A stretch of 64,000 bases of DNA from Gammaproteobacteria bacterium (GTDB lineage: Bacteria; Pseudomonadota; Gammaproteobacteria; Steroidobacterales; GCA-2729495), in NCBI GenBank assembly GCA_021773815.1, contig JAJFJS010000143.1, positions 1 to 64,000 of the forward strand. The letters run 5' to 3'. This document shows, piece by piece, positions 28,978-37,134 of the stretch. The position numbers and the translations under genes are program-made. The notes under the pieces were generated by a model, which saw only the letters and a list, made by a program, of their open reading frames with translations, was not told the DNA's origin and searched no databases. Every line of letters begins with the position of its first letter. The first letter of the stretch is position 1.

Positions 28978-29721
28978 ATGGCGACGCTATTCATCTCCGA
29001 CCTGCACTTGCACGAGTCGCGGCCGGCCGTGACGGACTGCTTTACCCGATTCCTCGCGTCGGCCGCGTCAACGACAGAGGCCCTATATATCCTCGGCGAC
29101 CTGTTCGAGGTCTGGATCGGCGATGACGATCCGGATCCGCATCATCGCCGCGTCATCGAGGCACTGCGGGCATTCACCGCAGCGGGCCCGGACTGCTATA
29201 TCGCTCGCGGCAACCGAGACGTTATTGTCGGCCGCCGATTCTGCACCGAAACGGGGTCGCGGTTGCTCGATGAGACGACGGTCATCGACGTGTACGGTAC
29301 GCCGGTGCTGATCTCCCACGGCGACGAGCTGTGCACCGACGACATCGCCTATCAGCGCTTTCGGCGCCGGGCGCGCAGCCCGACCTGGCGCGCAATATTT
29401 CTGGCCCTGCCGCTGTCAGTCCGTCGTTATTTCGCACGGCAACTGCGCCGTCGCAGCCGGGCCGATACCGCACTAAAACCCGCCGATATCACGGATGTCA
29501 GCCCCGAGGCCGTCGAGCAGGCGTTTATCGAATACCGGGTCGCGACGATGATCCACGGCCATACCCATCGACCGGGCATCCATCAACTGGAGATTTTTCG
29601 CCAGACCCGGACACGGATCGTGCTCGGCGACTGGTATACGAGCGGCAGCGTGTTGCGTTGGGATCAGACGGGCTATCGGCTCGAGCCGCTGCCCCTGGCG
29701 GGCGCGGCGCCCGCATCATAG
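28978..29721 (+). CDS. lpxH: UDP-2,3-diacylglucosamine diphosphatase LpxH
   Basis: A 247-residue metallophosphoesterase of lipid A synthesis, cleaving UDP-2,3-diacylglucosamine to lipid X and UMP at the inner-membrane face. The metal-binding motifs are FISDLHLHES (DxH), LGDLFEVWIGDD (GDxxE), YIARGNRDVIVG (GNRD), LISHGDELCTDD (GDxxC) and MIHGHTHRPG (GHTH). It follows the cyclophilin gene by 12 bp, as lpxH follows ppiB in E. coli. Its 3' end overlaps the convergent kinase gene by 6 bp. Confidence 0.97.
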   Translation: MATLFISDLHLHESRPAVTDCFTRFLASAASTTEALYILGDLFEVWIGDDDPDPHHRRVIEALRAFTAAGPDCYIARGNRDVIVGRRFCTETGSRLLDETTVIDVYGTPVLISHGDELCTDDIAYQRFRRRARSPTWRAIFLALPLSVRRYFARQLRRRSRADTALKPADITDVSPEAVEQAFIEYRVATMIHGHTHRPGIHQLEIFRQTRTRIVLGDWYTSGSVLRWDQTGYRLEPLPLAGAAPAS

Positions 29722-30963
29722 CGCGGCGATCTCATGGCCGTCCCCGGCCGGCGACCAGGCCAGTACTTCCTTCGCCGAACCGAACCGCTCGTCAGGATTC
29801 TTCGCCAGCATCCGGTCGATAGCCGGCTGGTATGCGGCCAATTCAACCGGTAGCTGGGGAATTGGCGCGTGGCGATGCTGAATAATGACGGACATCGCGG
29901 TGTCGCCTTCGAACGGTTTCCTGCCGGTCAGCATCTCGAAAAATATGATGCCGAGGCTGTACACATCACCCCGCTGATCGACGACACTCGCATGCCCCTG
30001 CTCGGGACTCATGTAATAAGGCGTGCCGAAAATCTCTCCGGTGCCGGTGATCTCGGCCCGCAGATGCGCCTGCTTGGCCAGGCCGAAGTCGATCAGCACG
30101 AGTGACTCGTCTTCACGAAACATGACATTCGTCGGTTTCAGATCACGATGCATGATGCCGACCTCGTGTAACTCGGCCAGGGCCGAGGCGATCTGGCGCA
30201 TCAGCGCGTAGGCGTGCGCCGGCTTGAGTCCATTTTTGATGCGCAGCTTCAGGCTGCCCCTGCTGCAATACTCCATCGCGATGAACGCATGGTCATCCGC
30301 TACGCCGAGATCGAAAATCCGTACGATGTTCGGATGATCCAGCTTGGCGATCAGTTCGTATTCCTGCAAGAACCGGTCAAACGCGGTTTCACCGCCGAAA
30401 TCCGGAACCTGACGCAGTATCTTCAACACGATCGTGCTGCCCGTCGCGTGCTCTCGCGCCAGGTAAACGGCTGATATTTCGTTCATCGCGATACGGCGCA
30501 GGATTTCATAGCCCTTGAGCGCCGGCAGTCCTTGGTCGGACACTCCCTCGCCCGCGACAAAAAATCTGCCCGAACTCGACGACGGCTGGTCACGGCCAAC
30601 CAAAGGCTCGACGATCTCGATCAGCGCGCGATGCGATAGGCGCGCCTTGGATATGTACTCGGCGGCGCCGGCCTTCATGGCCTCGACGATCTGGCGCTCG
30701 TCACCGCTGCCGACCACAATGACCGGCGGAAAACGCGGAATGCGCCGGAACTGCCGCAGCCAGTCAAGCGCGTCACCGCCACCGACCGGATCACCGAGCA
30801 GAATCGCATCGTTACCGGCGCCGGCAAAATCAGCGGGTAAGCGCCCCGACTCGCCTGGATCATAGGGCCTGATGATTGCGCCCGGCCACCGGGTCGTCAG
30901 ATGATGACTGAGTAGCGCGCGATAATCGGCTTGATCGTTGATGATCAGAAATCGTGGATTCAT
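29716..30963 (-). CDS. Ser/Thr protein kinase with an N-terminal degenerate receiver domain
   Basis: About 415 residues. Residues 1-125 look like a CheY-type receiver (FLIINDQADYRALL, then EAMKAGAAEYISKA with the conserved Lys106). The phospho-acceptor position appears to be Gly57, with Asp58 shifted by one (AILLGDPV), so normal phosphorylation is doubtful. Residues 150-405 form a eukaryotic-type kinase: ATP-binding Lys181 (VLKIL), HRDLKPTN at 272-279, DFGLA at 292-296 and the activation segment GTPYYMSPEQ. The glycine-rich loop lacks glycines (RRIAMNEISAVYLA). There is no membrane helix, so it is cytosolic. The ATG at 30963 is chosen because the frame upstream would overlap purF. Substrates are unknown. 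Confidence 0.88.
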   Translation of the reverse strand: MNPRFLIINDQADYRALLSHHLTTRWPGAIIRPYDPGESGRLPADFAGAGNDAILLGDPVGGGDALDWLRQFRRIPRFPPVIVVGSGDERQIVEAMKAGAAEYISKARLSHRALIEIVEPLVGRDQPSSSSGRFFVAGEGVSDQGLPALKGYEILRRIAMNEISAVYLAREHATGSTIVLKILRQVPDFGGETAFDRFLQEYELIAKLDHPNIVRIFDLGVADDHAFIAMEYCSRGSLKLRIKNGLKPAHAYALMRQIASALAELHEVGIMHRDLKPTNVMFREDESLVLIDFGLAKQAHLRAEITGTGEIFGTPYYMSPEQGHASVVDQRGDVYSLGIIFFEMLTGRKPFEGDTAMSVIIQHRHAPIPQLPVELAAYQPAIDRMLAKNPDERFGSAKEVLAWSPAGDGHEIAAL

Positions 30964-30991
30964 GTGGCCGATTATCGTTCGGTCGGCCTGG

Positions 30992-32551
30992 TCAGGCGAC
31001 CCCCGCCTGTGACCCGGAAGCCATGTCATCACCGCCGTCGTCGTACCCGTCGGCCTCTTCCTCGAGCCGGCGGCGGCGCGCTTCGCGGTTCGATTTCGCC
31101 CCGTCGGATCGCTGCCTCTCGAGCTGTTGCAGATACTCGGGCGTGACGTCGCCCGTTACGTATTGGCCGGAGAAACATGACGCATCGAATGCATCGATAG
31201 CGCTGTTGTCGTAACGCACCGATCCGATCAGGTCGTCCAGGTCCTGGTAGATCAGCCAGTCCGCGCCGATATAACTGCACACCTCTTCTTCGGTGCGATT
31301 TGCCGCGATGAGTTCAGACGCCGCGGGCATATCGATGCCGTAGACATTGGGGTAGCGTACCGGCGGCGATGCCGATGCAAAGTAAACCTGCTTCGCGCCC
31401 GCTTCACGTGCCATATCGACGATCTGTTTCGACGTCGTGCCGCGTACGATCGAATCGTCGACGAGCAGGACATTCTTGCCGCGAAATTCGAGGTCGATCG
31501 CATTGAGTTTCTGACGCACCGACTTCTGACGCATTTCCTGACCCGGCATGATAAACGTTCGACCGATATAGCGATTCTTGATAAATCCTTCCCGGTACTT
31601 CACGCCGAGCCGATGCGCGACCTGCAATGCGCTCGAACGACTCGAATCGGGTATGGGAATCACGACGTCGATATCGTGCTCGGGTCGCGCCGCCAGAATC
31701 TTGTCGGCAAGCACCTCACCCATACGCAATCGCGACTTGTAGACCGAGATCCCGTCGATAATCGAATCCGGCCGGGCGAAATACACGTACTCGAACAGGC
31801 ACGGCGTATAGCCAGCCTGCGGCGCACACTGCCGCCGGTGCATCGTGCCGTCCGACTGAATAAAGACCGCCGCACCCGGCTCGATATCGCAATCGAACTC
31901 AAACCCGAGCGCATCCATCGCCACGCTCTCCGACGCCACCATATATTCGTCACGGCCCGACGCATTCCGACGACCGACACAGATCGGCCGAATGCCGTGC
32001 GTGTCGCGAAACGCGACGATTCCGTGGCCGATAATCATGACGACGACAGCGTACCCGCCACGGCAACGTCGGTGCACGCCGGCCACCGCTTCGAATACGG
32101 CGTCCGGCGTCAGGCCCTTGCCGTTTTGCCGCTGCAACTCATCGGCAAACACATTGAGCAATACCTCGGTATCCGAACCGGTATTCAGGTGACGCCGATC
32201 CTGCCTGACCAACCGGTCCTTGAGTTCCTCGGCGTTGGTCAGGTTGCCGTTGTGTGCCAGGCAAAGACCGTAAGGCGAATTGACGTAGAACGGCTGCGCC
32301 TCGGCCAAACTCGACCAGCCGGCCGTCGGATAGCGTACGTGCCCGATGCCAACATTGCCGCGCAGACGGAGCATATGCCGGGTATGAAACACGTCGCGAA
32401 CGAGCCCCTTACCCTTGCGGGTTCGCAGCGAACCCCGCTCGTCGACCGCGATTCCGGCCGCATCCTGCCCGCGGTGCTGCAACACGGTCAATGCATCATA
32501 GATCGCCTGGTTGACCGGCGAGTTACTGACGATTCCGACTAATCCGCACAC
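30992..32551 (-). CDS. purF: Amidophosphoribosyltransferase
   Basis: A 519-residue enzyme of the first committed purine step (PRPP plus glutamine to phosphoribosylamine). After Met1, Cys2 is the N-terminal glutaminase nucleophile ([33 protein letters not shown]). The phosphoribosyltransferase domain carries the PRPP motif [18 protein letters not shown] and the flexible loop region [10 protein letters not shown]. It has a charged C-terminal tail ([21 protein letters not shown]). It is 14 bp downstream of cvpA on the same strand, the usual cvpA-purF pair. Confidence 0.97.
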   Translation of the reverse strand: MCGLVGIVSNSPVNQAIYDALTVLQHRGQDAAGIAVDERGSLRTRKGKGLVRDVFHTRHMLRLRGNVGIGHVRYPTAGWSSLAEAQPFYVNSPYGLCLAHNGNLTNAEELKDRLVRQDRRHLNTGSDTEVLLNVFADELQRQNGKGLTPDAVFEAVAGVHRRCRGGYAVVVMIIGHGIVAFRDTHGIRPICVGRRNASGRDEYMVASESVAMDALGFEFDCDIEPGAAVFIQSDGTMHRRQCAPQAGYTPCLFEYVYFARPDSIIDGISVYKSRLRMGEVLADKILAARPEHDIDVVIPIPDSSRSSALQVAHRLGVKYREGFIKNRYIGRTFIMPGQEMRQKSVRQKLNAIDLEFRGKNVLLVDDSIVRGTTSKQIVDMAREAGAKQVYFASASPPVRYPNVYGIDMPAASELIAANRTEEEVCSYIGADWLIYQDLDDLIGSVRYDNSAIDAFDASCFSGQYVTGDVTPEYLQQLERQRSDGAKSNREARRRRLEEEADGYDDGGDDMASGSQAGVA

Positions 32552-32565
32552 GTAATTAAATCCCT

Positions 32566-33084
32566 TTATTCATCGGGAGTTCCGACGCCACCCACCTGAT
32601 CCTGCAGCATATCGATGCCATCGCCGGCGACACCGGCAAAGCGTTCGGCGATCGGCGCGGCATACGGTATCAGCTTCGACTCTTGCCACCAAGGATCGGC
32701 ATCAAACCCGGCCGCATCCAGCATCAGCACCACCACCGCGATCAGGACAACGCCGCGCGCCATGCCAAAAACCATTCCGACGGTCCGGTCGGTCCCCGAC
32801 AGCCCCGACTGGTGCACGAGATACGCGATCAGTTTGGCGAGCAGGCCGCCGAGAATCAGCACACCGACAAGTACGATGATGCGGGCCACCCAGATTTCGA
32901 TGACGCTGTCATCGGCCATGCTTGGAATCATGTCGGCGACGGCCGCGCCGAACCGCCATGCAGACCAGACCGCCGCAACCCAGGCAAGCAGCGACAGGGC
33001 CTCCTTGACGACCCCCCTGAACAGCCCCATCAACGCCGACAGGGCGAAAACGGCTATCAGCAAATAATCCACCGTGATCATCAC
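32566..33084 (-). CDS. cvpA: CvpA family inner-membrane protein
   Basis: A 172-residue protein with four predicted membrane helices ([78 protein letters not shown]). It has the family [14 protein letters not shown] segment and the RxxGMxFGxxRG motif ([16 protein letters not shown]). CvpA is known for colicin V production and envelope robustness; its molecular role is not settled. It is the partner of purF in most gammaproteobacteria. The stop is 14 bp before the purF start. Confidence 0.92.
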   Translation of the reverse strand: MMITVDYLLIAVFALSALMGLFRGVVKEALSLLAWVAAVWSAWRFGAAVADMIPSMADDSVIEIWVARIIVLVGVLILGGLLAKLIAYLVHQSGLSGTDRTVGMVFGMARGVVLIAVVVLMLDAAGFDADPWWQESKLIPYAAPIAERFAGVAGDGIDMLQDQVGGVGTPDE

Positions 33085-33123
33085 ACCACCACTAGTCGTT
33101 GCCGCCGAATTCGTCGCATCCGG

Positions 33124-33759
33124 TTACGCATCCGGCACCTGCCGCATGACCTGACCCTTGTAACCCGCTTTGGCCAGCGCGCCGGCCAGCTGCTCAGCCT
33201 GGGCTCGTGTTGCCTGCGGCCCGACCCGGACGCGATACAGCGTCTTGCCCGACCGGTCCAGCGGCATGACGTAGGTGGAAAAACCGCGCCCTTCGACCTC
33301 CGCGGCCAGGCGACGCGCATTGTCCCGGCTCGAAAAACTGCCAAGCTGCACGGCCCAGCCCGACGCCGGTATCGGTCCGGACGACTCCGCGGGCGTCGGT
33401 TTCGGTGCGGGTTTCGGTGCGGTTTTGGGCTCTGGCTTGGGCTCGGGCTTCGGTTCGGGCTTCGGTTCGGGCTTCGGAGCCGGTTTTGGCGGCGCCGCTT
33501 CCGCGGCGACAGGCTTCGCTGGCTGGGTCGTTTCGGTGGCCGCATCGGCGGCCCGGCGCGCCACCGGCGGCTGCTCCGCGGCTTTGTCGAGTCGAATGGT
33601 ATGCGTCCGCCGGGGCTGATCGTCCGGCGCGGCCACCACGACCGCGGCATCGTCGTCGGCATCGTCCCGGCCACCGTCCAGGATCAGGGGCGCAACGATA
33701 ACGAGGATCACGACCAGCACACCTGCGCCGATCAGTCTTTCCAGTAATTGTCGGTCCAT
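33124..33759 (-). CDS. dedD: DedD-like SPOR-domain division protein
   Basis: A bitopic protein of about 211 residues. A short cytoplasmic N-terminus (MDRQLLERLIGA) is followed by one membrane helix (GVLVVILVIVAPLIL), a long Pro/Lys/Glu/Ala-rich periplasmic linker with KPEP-type repeats, and a C-terminal SPOR domain (WAVQLGSFSSRDNARRLAAEV through VGPQATRAQAEQLAGAL). SPOR domains bind denuded septal peptidoglycan. The frame runs open to 33951, but the ATG at 33759 matches the family's start. The folC-dedD-cvpA-purF order is conserved. Confidence 0.9.
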   Translation of the reverse strand: MDRQLLERLIGAGVLVVILVIVAPLILDGGRDDADDDAAVVVAAPDDQPRRTHTIRLDKAAEQPPVARRAADAATETTQPAKPVAAEAAPPKPAPKPEPKPEPKPEPKPEPKTAPKPAPKPTPAESSGPIPASGWAVQLGSFSSRDNARRLAAEVEGRGFSTYVMPLDRSGKTLYRVRVGPQATRAQAEQLAGALAKAGYKGQVMRQVPDA

Positions 33760-33937
33760 TTGCACCGATCTCCCCGGCAGGATGCTGGACAATACGGCGA
33801 GCCAACGCCGGAAAAAGCGGGCCGCGACGAAGTCACGCAGTGTATACGACGCTCCCCCGGCGGTCGCCATCCGATTCGAGTCGTTTCGTTCACGCGGTTT
33901 CGATTTGCCCGGGCATGTTAGCTGTGGTGCCGGCCGC

Positions 33938-35197
33938 TCAGTATAGACCAAGCCAACTGAGTGCGGGACCGACGACCTGAAAGGAACCGGTCACGAGCAC
34001 GGTTCCGCCCGGCTCACTGGCCGCTCGCGCAGCGTCGAGCGCCTGCTCGACGCTGCCGGCTGCCGTGGCGCGGTTGCCGACAATACACTCAATGGCATGG
34101 ACCAGATCGCTATCGACCCGTCCCCGCGCGCCGTCCACGCTGCACACGAACCAGCGTGCGACGAGATCGGCCAGCGGGGCCACGAATCCTTCGGCTTGCT
34201 TGTCACCGAGCAGGCCGATGACGACCGTCAACGGCCCCGGACTATTGAGTTCGAGCAGTCGCCCGCGCAGAACCTCCGCCGCCTGCGGGTTGTGCGCGAC
34301 ATCGAAAATCCACCGGCGATCGCGGTCCACGACCTGAAAGCGCCCCGGCGGCGGCACCGCTGTCGTCGCCGCTTCGACCGCGCGCCGATTCAGCCATGCC
34401 GGCTCCAGCGCCTCGACCGCCGCCAGACCGAGACTGTAATTGCGCAACAGCGGCGCATCGGCGCGGGCCGGCAGCGGAAGGTTTTCGATCCCCCGCGCCC
34501 GTCCCCGCCACGACCAGCCATCACCGGAAACCGCGTAGCCGAAATCGGCGCCGGCGCGCGACAGGTGCGCGCCGATCCGACGCACGGCCGATTCGAATCC
34601 GGCCGGCACCGGCGCGTCGCCAAAAAATGCCGGTCGACCCGATCGCAGGATTCCGGCCTTCTCGGCGGCAATCGCATCGATCGTATCGCCGAGCCATTGC
34701 TGGTGTTCGAGTGCAATGGTCGTCACGAGGCTGACATCCGGATCGATGACGTTGACCGCGTCGAGGCGACCGCCGAGACCGACCTCAAGTATCCAAACGT
34801 CGGCCCCCGCGCGCGCAAACCCGTTCAGCGCCGCCAGCGTGCCGAACTCGAACCAGGTCAGCGGCGTCGCGCCGCGCGCCGCAGCAACGCATTCGAATTG
34901 CTCGATCAGCCACGCATCGTCGACCGCGGCGCCGTCCAGCCGCATGCGCTCGTTGTACCGTACCAGGTGCGGCGAGGTATAAGCCGCTGTGCGCAATCCA
35001 TTCGCCGTGCACAGCCGTTCGATGAACGCGACCGTCGTCCCCTTGCCGTTTGTGCCGCCGACAGTAAAGACACCGCGCGACGGCCGTTCCAGCGCCAGCC
35101 GATCGGCCACGGCACGCACACGATCAAGTCCCAGTTCGATTTCGGCCGGGTGCAGCGTGGCCTGCCAAGAGAGCCAATCGGAAAGGGTCTTGGCCAT
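33938..35197 (-). CDS. folC: Bifunctional dihydrofolate/folylpolyglutamate synthase
   Basis: A 419-residue ATP-dependent ligase that forms dihydrofolate and adds glutamates to folates. The P-loop is FTVGGTNGKGTTVAFIE near residue 45, the second signature is YTSPHLVRYNERM, and the ATP/metal region LEVGLGGRLDAVNVI follows. It starts 21 bp after accD, and its 3' end overlaps the open frame ahead of dedD but not the preferred dedD start. The accD-folC-dedD order matches E. coli and Pseudomonas. Confidence 0.96.
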   Translation of the reverse strand: MAKTLSDWLSWQATLHPAEIELGLDRVRAVADRLALERPSRGVFTVGGTNGKGTTVAFIERLCTANGLRTAAYTSPHLVRYNERMRLDGAAVDDAWLIEQFECVAAARGATPLTWFEFGTLAALNGFARAGADVWILEVGLGGRLDAVNVIDPDVSLVTTIALEHQQWLGDTIDAIAAEKAGILRSGRPAFFGDAPVPAGFESAVRRIGAHLSRAGADFGYAVSGDGWSWRGRARGIENLPLPARADAPLLRNYSLGLAAVEALEPAWLNRRAVEAATTAVPPPGRFQVVDRDRRWIFDVAHNPQAAEVLRGRLLELNSPGPLTVVIGLLGDKQAEGFVAPLADLVARWFVCSVDGARGRVDSDLVHAIECIVGNRATAAGSVEQALDAARAASEPGGTVLVTGSFQVVGPALSWLGLY

Positions 35198-35218
35198 TGT
35201 CGGGCGAACCGCCCCGGA

Positions 35219-36082
35219 TCAATCCGCGGGACGGGGCTGTTTCATGAGCTTAGCCAGCAACGCGGCGATTTCATCCCGCAGGTTGCGGCGATCGATAATC
35301 AGATCCAGCGCACCGTGCTCGAGCAGGAATTCACTGCGCTGAAATCCTTCCGGCAGCGTTTCACCGACGGTCTGTTCGATGACGCGCGGGCCGGCAAAAC
35401 CGATCAGCGCATTCGGCTCACCAATATTGATGTCACCGAGCATCGCCAGACTCGCCGAAACCCCGCCAGTGGTTGGATCTGTCAGGACCGACACGTACGG
35501 TATACCGGCTTCGGCAAGCTCGGCTAGCGCAGCGCTGGTCTTGGCCATCTGCATCAACGAGAACAGGGCCTCCTGCATGCGCGCGCCCCCGCTCGCCGAA
35601 AAACAGATCAACGGCATTCGATTCTCGCGCGCATAGCGGGCGGCGCGCGAGAATTTCTCGCCGACGACCGAGCCCATGGACCCACCCATGAAGCCGAATT
35701 CGAAAGCACAGGCGACGATCGGCTGGCCCTTGAGCTTGCCGGTCATCGACACCAGCGCATCGAGTTCACCGGTGTCCTTCTGCGCCTGCGTCACGCGATC
35801 ACGATACCGCTTGCTGTCCTTGAACTTCAGCGGATCGGTCGGCGCCAGCCGCTCACCGATTTCCCTCTCGCTGTCCGGGTCCAGGAACATCGCGAGCCGT
35901 TCACGGGCGCCGACGCGCATATGGTGCGCGCACTTGGGGCACACGAACAGGCTGCGCTCGACCTCGGCGCGATAGAGCTGGGCGCCGCACTGGTTACATT
36001 TCAGCCAGATACCCTCAGGCACGGAACGCGTACGGCGTTCCGTCTTGATTCGTGAAGGCATCAGTTTTTCGAACCAGCTCAT
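35219..36082 (-). CDS. accD: Acetyl-CoA carboxylase carboxyltransferase beta subunit
   Basis: A 287-residue subunit that with AccA moves carboxyl from carboxybiotin to acetyl-CoA. The four-Cys zinc finger near the N-terminus ([13 protein letters not shown] then [13 protein letters not shown]) and the crotonase-like core ([45 protein letters not shown]) are complete. Length is standard. It sits directly between truA and folC with a 34-bp gap to truA. Confidence 0.97.
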   Translation of the reverse strand: MSWFEKLMPSRIKTERRTRSVPEGIWLKCNQCGAQLYRAEVERSLFVCPKCAHHMRVGARERLAMFLDPDSEREIGERLAPTDPLKFKDSKRYRDRVTQAQKDTGELDALVSMTGKLKGQPIVACAFEFGFMGGSMGSVVGEKFSRAARYARENRMPLICFSASGGARMQEALFSLMQMAKTSAALAELAEAGIPYVSVLTDPTTGGVSASLAMLGDINIGEPNALIGFAGPRVIEQTVGETLPEGFQRSEFLLEHGALDLIIDRRNLRDEIAALLAKLMKQPRPAD

Positions 36083-36116
36083 TGCGCCTGCATGATAAAC
36101 AAGACCCGGGCCCGGG

Positions 36117-36893
36117 TCATCCGTTAACCGGTTCTATTCCGAACCGGTCCGGAAACCAGATTCGCGTCAGCACCAGCCCGGCAGGCGGCGCAGTGATGCC
36201 GGCCAATTTTCGGTCGCGCGCCTCAAGCAGCGCCGCCAGCCAATCGACAGGCCGGTCACCCCAACCGACTTCGGCCAGCGAGCCGACGATATTGCGAACC
36301 ATATGGTGCAGGAACGCATTAGCCTCGCAGTCGATGCGAATCCGGTCAGTCCGGCGCGCCACGTCAACCCGTTGTATGTGACGGACCGGCGAACGCGACT
36401 GGCAACCCGCTGCCCGAAACGAGGAAAAGTCGTGCCGGCCGATCAAAGACCTGGCCGCCGCGGCCATCGCCTCGGCATCGAGCGGTCGACGCACCCACCA
36501 CGCCCGGTGCCTCATCAGCGCCGAACGCACCGGACGATTCAGGATCGTAAAGCGGTAGGCACGCCTGGTCGCAGAATAACGCGCGTGAAAGTCCTCATCG
36601 ACCTCTTTCACCCACAGGGCATTGATATCGTCGGGAAGATTACTGTTGATGCCCAGCAGCCACGATCTCGGCGTCCGGCGAGCCTGCGTATCAAAATGCG
36701 CAACCTGGCCGCGAGCATGCACGCCGGTGTCGGTGCGCCCCGATCCGACGCAATGAACCGCCTCGTTCGCGACAGCGGACGCGGCCACATTGACACACTC
36801 CTGGATACTCGGCGCATGCGGCTGACACTGCCAGCCGTTGTAGCGAGTGCCGTCGTACTCGAGGCCGACGGCCAGCCGACATGAATTATCCAT
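36117..36893 (-). CDS. truA: tRNA pseudouridine(38-40) synthase TruA
   Basis: A 258-residue pseudouridine synthase modifying the anticodon stem-loop of several tRNAs. The catalytic Asp lies in [19 protein letters not shown] near residue 52. [13 protein letters not shown] at the start and [17 protein letters not shown] are the other family signatures. The truA position between fimV and accD is the order seen in Pseudomonas and relatives. The gap to accD is only 34 bp, leaving no room for the trpF often found there. Confidence 0.97.
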   Translation of the reverse strand: MDNSCRLAVGLEYDGTRYNGWQCQPHAPSIQECVNVAASAVANEAVHCVGSGRTDTGVHARGQVAHFDTQARRTPRSWLLGINSNLPDDINALWVKEVDEDFHARYSATRRAYRFTILNRPVRSALMRHRAWWVRRPLDAEAMAAAARSLIGRHDFSSFRAAGCQSRSPVRHIQRVDVARRTDRIRIDCEANAFLHHMVRNIVGSLAEVGWGDRPVDWLAALLEARDRKLAGITAPPAGLVLTRIWFPDRFGIEPVNG

Positions 36894-37060
36894 GGGTGAT
36901 GGTTACCGATGGCAGCGGACGGAGACGGACGCCGGCGCGGCGGTCCCTTGCGCCCCCCGTTACGCGAGACCGGCGCGCGGTGGGATGTCGGCGTTTATCG
37001 ACAACCGGCATGCTGCACGAGGATTCACCGTCGTATGCTCCGGATGCCGACCGCCTGATT

Positions 37061-37104
37061 GGCGAGCGAACCGACAGCCAACGGGTTCGGTTCGCGATGT
37101 CGCC
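37061..37104 (-). other. Stem-loop between fimV and truA
   Basis: The arms GCGAACCGA and TCGGTTCGC (37066-37074 and 37087-37095), extended by GGCGA and TCGCC with a bulge, form a stable hairpin in the 241-bp gap. No T-run follows on the minus strand. It may be a processing site, an attenuator or a weak terminator of fimV. The rest of the gap has no visible gene. Confidence 0.45.
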
Positions 37105-37134
37105 AATGCCTTGACCAGTTGACTCGACAGCCTG

